Of a stretch of DNA of 64,000 nucleotides, positions 61,893-64,000 are shown piece by piece. The stretch is from an uncultured Croceitalea sp. (GTDB taxonomy: Bacteria; Bacteroidota; Bacteroidia; Flavobacteriales; Flavobacteriaceae). Location of the stretch: positions 992,001 to 1,056,000 of the forward strand of contig CANLXH010000002.1 in the NCBI GenBank assembly GCA_947495075.1. Reading direction: 5' to 3'. The position numbers and the translations under genes are program-made. The notes beneath the pieces are model-generated. The model worked only from the letters and a program-made list of their open reading frames with translations. It was not told the DNA's origin and ran no database searches. How positions within the stretch are numbered: the first letter of the stretch is position 1; each line of letters opens with the position of its first letter.

Positions 61893-62798
61893 ATGCTTAA
61901 TAGAAAAAATAAACTCTTACTTTACAAGTTGTTGAGTTTATTTTCAGTGGTTAGAGGCTATAATATCTTAATGATAACCCTGGCACAATATTTAGCATCT
62001 ATTTATATTCTCTCTCCAAATCTTCCTCTTAGAGAAGTAATTTTCGATTTAAATCTTTTTATAATAGTTACTGCTTCTGCATTAGTAATTGCAAGCGGCT
62101 ATATCATTAATAATTTTTACGATGCGGAGAAAGACTTAATTAATAAGCCAACCAAAAGTATGCTAGACCGCTTAGTTAGTCAAAGATTTAAACTAACTAC
62201 GTACTTCATACTAAATTTAGTTGCTGTTTTTTTGGCGAGCTATATTTCATTTAGAGCAGTATTGTTTTTTTCAGCATATGTTTTTGGAATATGGCTGTAT
62301 TCACACAAGCTAAAACGTATTCCTCTTTTAGGGAATATTGTTTCCGCAACATTGGCAATAGCCCCATTTTTTGTCGTATTTGTATATTATAGAAATTTTG
62401 AAACTGTAATTTTTGTACATGCTTTATTCTTGTTTTTACTGATTTTGGCTCGTGAACTTATTAAAGATTTAGAAAGTATGGCTGGAGATTTAGCCCAGAA
62501 TTATAAAACCTTGCCTATTCTTTACGGACTAAAGACTTCTAAAATATTTATAGGTTTACTAGCCTTATTTACTCTTGTGCCTGCATGGCTACTAATAAGT
62601 GAGTTTGATGTTGGTTATATGTACTTTTATTTTGGCTTTAGTATTTTATTACTTGTGATTTTTATCTTTTTATTATGGAAAGCAAAAAATAAAAAAGACT
62701 ATGTTTGGCTCCATAACATTCTTAAACTTATAATCATATCAGGAGTGTTTAGTATTCTTTTGATTGATGTTGATTTGGTTCTAAATCGAATTTTATAA
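61893..62798 (+). CDS. UbiA-family prenyltransferase, geranylgeranylglycerol-phosphate geranylgeranyltransferase-like
   Basis: This 301-residue membrane enzyme has about eight to nine hydrophobic helices and two Asp-rich sites of the UbiA superfamily: NNFYDAEKDLINKPTK (about 71-86) and RELIKDLESMAGD (about 190-202). Members transfer a prenyl chain from a diphosphate to an acceptor; flavobacterial relatives placed beside mevalonate genes are usually annotated as GGGP-synthase type. The acceptor is not certain. The ATG of the nitrilase gene overlaps its stop by one base. Confidence 0.86.
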   Translation: MLNRKNKLLLYKLLSLFSVVRGYNILMITLAQYLASIYILSPNLPLREVIFDLNLFIIVTASALVIASGYIINNFYDAEKDLINKPTKSMLDRLVSQRFKLTTYFILNLVAVFLASYISFRAVLFFSAYVFGIWLYSHKLKRIPLLGNIVSATLAIAPFFVVFVYYRNFETVIFVHALFLFLLILARELIKDLESMAGDLAQNYKTLPILYGLKTSKIFIGLLALFTLVPAWLLISEFDVGYMYFYFGFSILLLVIFIFLLWKAKNKKDYVWLHNILKLIIISGVFSILLIDVDLVLNRIL

Positions 62799-63748
62799 TG
62801 GAAAACTTACTTAATGTTGCATTGGCTCAAATAGCTCCAGTTTGGTTGGATAAAAAGGCAACAACAAAAAAGATAGAATATACAATTGTAGAGGCTTCAA
62901 AAAATGGAAGCGAACTAGTTGTATTTGGCGAAGCGTTACTACCAGGATATCCATTTTGGTTGGCTTATACAGAAGGTGCCGCCTGGGACTTAAAAGTGAA
63001 TAAAGAATTACATGCTCATTATGTTCGTAATTCAATTCAAATTGAAGCAGGGGAGTTAGCATCAATTTGTAAACTCGCAAAAGAGAATTCAATTGCTGTG
63101 TATTTAGGAATAATGGAACGTGCCAAGGATCGTGGCGGACACAGCCTATATTGTTCTTTAGTATATATAAATCAACAGGGTGAAATTAAATCTGTACATC
63201 GTAAGTTGCAACCTACCTATGACGAACGCTTAACATGGGCACCAGGAGATGGGAATGGACTTAAAGTTCATCCACTAAAGCAGTTTACTGTTGGGGGCTT
63301 AAACTGTTGGGAGAATTGGATGCCATTACCTAGAACAGCATTATACGGTCAAGGAGAGAATTTACATATTGCCGTTTGGCCAGGGAATCTAAATAATACG
63401 AAAGATATTACCCGTTTTATAGCGCGGGAATCACGTAGCTATGTAATTTCTGTGTCTTCTATGATGAATAAGAGTGATTTTCCTAAAACTACACCTCATC
63501 TAGATAAAATACTGGAAAAAGCTCCAGAGGTTTTGGCAAATGGGGGTTCCTGTATTGCTGGTCCCGATGGCGAATGGCTTTTAGAGCCAGTGATAAGTAA
63601 AGAAGGATTAATTTATCATACGCTAGATTTTAATCGTGTATATGAGGAGCGACAAAATTTTGATGCTGTAGGCCATTATTCCAGACCAGATGTTACTAAA
63701 CTTACCGTAAATAGGGAAAGACAAAGTACCGTTGCGTTTGAAGATTAA
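62798..63748 (+). CDS. Nitrilase (carbon-nitrogen hydrolase superfamily)
   Basis: This 316-residue enzyme has the catalytic triad Glu45 (FGEALLPGYPFW), Lys136 (HRKLQPTYDERLTW) and Cys170 (GGLNCWENWMPL). The wording around Lys and Cys (RLTW.PGDGNGL, CWEN.MPL) is that of true nitrilases rather than amidases, so it should turn an organic nitrile into a carboxylate and ammonia. Its one-base overlap with the prenyltransferase gene points to co-transcription with the isoprenoid genes. A direct metabolic link is not obvious. Confidence 0.88.
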   Translation: MENLLNVALAQIAPVWLDKKATTKKIEYTIVEASKNGSELVVFGEALLPGYPFWLAYTEGAAWDLKVNKELHAHYVRNSIQIEAGELASICKLAKENSIAVYLGIMERAKDRGGHSLYCSLVYINQQGEIKSVHRKLQPTYDERLTWAPGDGNGLKVHPLKQFTVGGLNCWENWMPLPRTALYGQGENLHIAVWPGNLNNTKDITRFIARESRSYVISVSSMMNKSDFPKTTPHLDKILEKAPEVLANGGSCIAGPDGEWLLEPVISKEGLIYHTLDFNRVYEERQNFDAVGHYSRPDVTKLTVNRERQSTVAFED

Positions 63749-63770
63749 GTGTTTCCAAGAGATTTATAAT

Positions 63771-63809
63771 TGATAAATCTAGATTTCTCACATGCGTTCG
63801 AAATGACAT
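63771..63809. repeat. Intergenic dispersed repeat fragment (TTCTCACATGCGTTCGAAATGACA type)
   Basis: After the nitrilase gene the sequence TTCTCACATGCGTTCGAAAT followed by gaca occurs (63785-63808). It resembles the other arm of the short intergenic repeat family seen at 9271-9305 (both include the end TGTCA/TGACA). A 7-bp hairpin (AGATTTA 63760-63766 with TAAATCT 63774-63780) overlaps its start and could help end transcription. Confidence 0.45.
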
Positions 63810-63825
63810 AGGATTATAAAAGCAC

Positions 63826-63833
63826 TACCTTTG
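63826..63833 (+). promoter_or_regulatory. -7 promoter element upstream of the partial pseudouridine synthase gene
   Basis: TACCTTTG fits TAnnTTTG and ends 18 bases before the ATG at 63852. Confidence 0.45.
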
Positions 63834-63851
63834 CAGAAAAATAAATGACTG

Positions 63852-64000
63852 ATGGCGAAATCAGACTATAAGGGTAATCGTAAACCCAATCCCGATAGCA
63901 ATAAAAACCGACCAGCTAGTGGCGGATTTAGAAAGAAAAAATTCTCTAAAAGCTTACCTCCAAACAAAAGAAAAGCACCTCCAAAGACTAATACAAATCC
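63852..64000 (+). CDS. Partial gene: basic N-terminal extension of a probable RluB-type pseudouridine synthase
   Basis: An open frame begins with ATG at 63852 and runs off the right edge (49 codons seen). The encoded segment is very basic and low in complexity (MAKSDYKGNRKPNPDSNKN..., GGFRKKKFSKSLPPNKRK). Flavobacterial large-subunit rRNA pseudouridine synthases commonly have such an N-terminal tail and often follow the mevalonate-kinase/UbiA gene pair. The family call is therefore inferred from position and composition; the catalytic domain is outside the window. Confidence 0.5.
   Translation, partial: MAKSDYKGNRKPNPDSNKNRPASGGFRKKKFSKSLPPNKRKAPPKTNTN

Noticed and set aside
63845-63871. ATG at 63845 as start of the last gene
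   Set aside because: That frame stops after eight codons; the ATG at 63852 opens the long basic frame.
1-64000. tRNA, rRNA, CRISPR, prophage or insertion sequence
   Set aside because: Intergenic space is small (one gap above 300 bases) and no cloverleaf, direct-repeat array, integrase, transposase or terminal inverted repeats were recognised by eye.

Overview
The window comes from a low-GC Bacteroidota chromosome, very probably a marine Flavobacteriaceae species. Evidence for this is the SusC/SusD pair, the TonB receptor with a carboxypeptidase-like N-terminal domain, TAnnTTTG-type -7 promoter motifs, many lipoproteins, and the mevalonate-pathway block (mvaD, mevalonate kinase, UbiA-type prenyltransferase, then an apparent pseudouridine synthase). 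No tRNA, rRNA, CRISPR array, insertion sequence or prophage was recognised. Genes are tightly packed; seven convergent pairs meet with at most a few bases between or overlapping.

Layout. 0-3 kb: a partial lipoprotein and a TonB-dependent receptor, divergent from a PhoB/PhoR-like two-component pair (3.2-4.9 kb). 5-9.7 kb: housekeeping genes (trmB, LysE-type exporter, alkyltransferase-like DNA repair protein, Mrp/ApbC, NifU-type scaffold, ferredoxin reductase and [2Fe-2S] ferredoxin). 9.6-24 kb: mixed genes: ABC exporter, TPM protein, penicillin-acylase-type hydrolase, a secreted unknown, two metallophosphoesterases, a GAF protein, an HD-domain protein fused to a Pycsar-effector-like membrane domain, and a 1235-residue phosphatase/kinase-like/outer-membrane-barrel fusion.

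23.9-48 kb is the accessory heart of the window. Eight genes run on the minus strand from about 37.3 to 23.9 kb: aldo/keto reductase, SsuD-like FMNH2-dependent sulfonate monooxygenase, sodium/solute symporter, two large CRTAC1/ASPIC-UnbV FG-GAP lipoproteins, a vanadium-haloperoxidase-like PAP2 lipoprotein, an SRPBCC+GyrI-like membrane protein and a small lipoprotein. An NADPH:FMN reductase is divergent from them. A YeiH-family putative sulfate/sulfite exporter and a LacI regulator form a second unit. Two identical 18-bp palindromes sit at both promoter regions. The enzyme set (flavin reductase, sulfonate monooxygenase, aldo/keto reductase, exporter, sugar-type regulator) matches the logic of the oxidative sulfoquinovose (sulfo-SMO) pathway described in Agrobacterium. 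I infer a flavobacterial sulfosugar desulfonation locus with unusual FG-GAP and haloperoxidase-like partners. A third FG-GAP lipoprotein and a SusC/SusD pair lie next to it.

48.4-54.3 kb is an alpha-glucan/maltose operon (LacI regulator, beta-phosphoglucomutase, GH65 phosphorylase, GH13 lipoprotein), followed by a glycerophosphodiester phosphodiesterase and a BaiN/HI0933-type flavoprotein. 56.3-58.6 kb carries glpF-glpK. 58.6-64 kb carries DUF1697, TspO, the mevalonate/isoprenoid genes, a nitrilase, and the start of a probable RluB-type pseudouridine synthase cut by the window edge.
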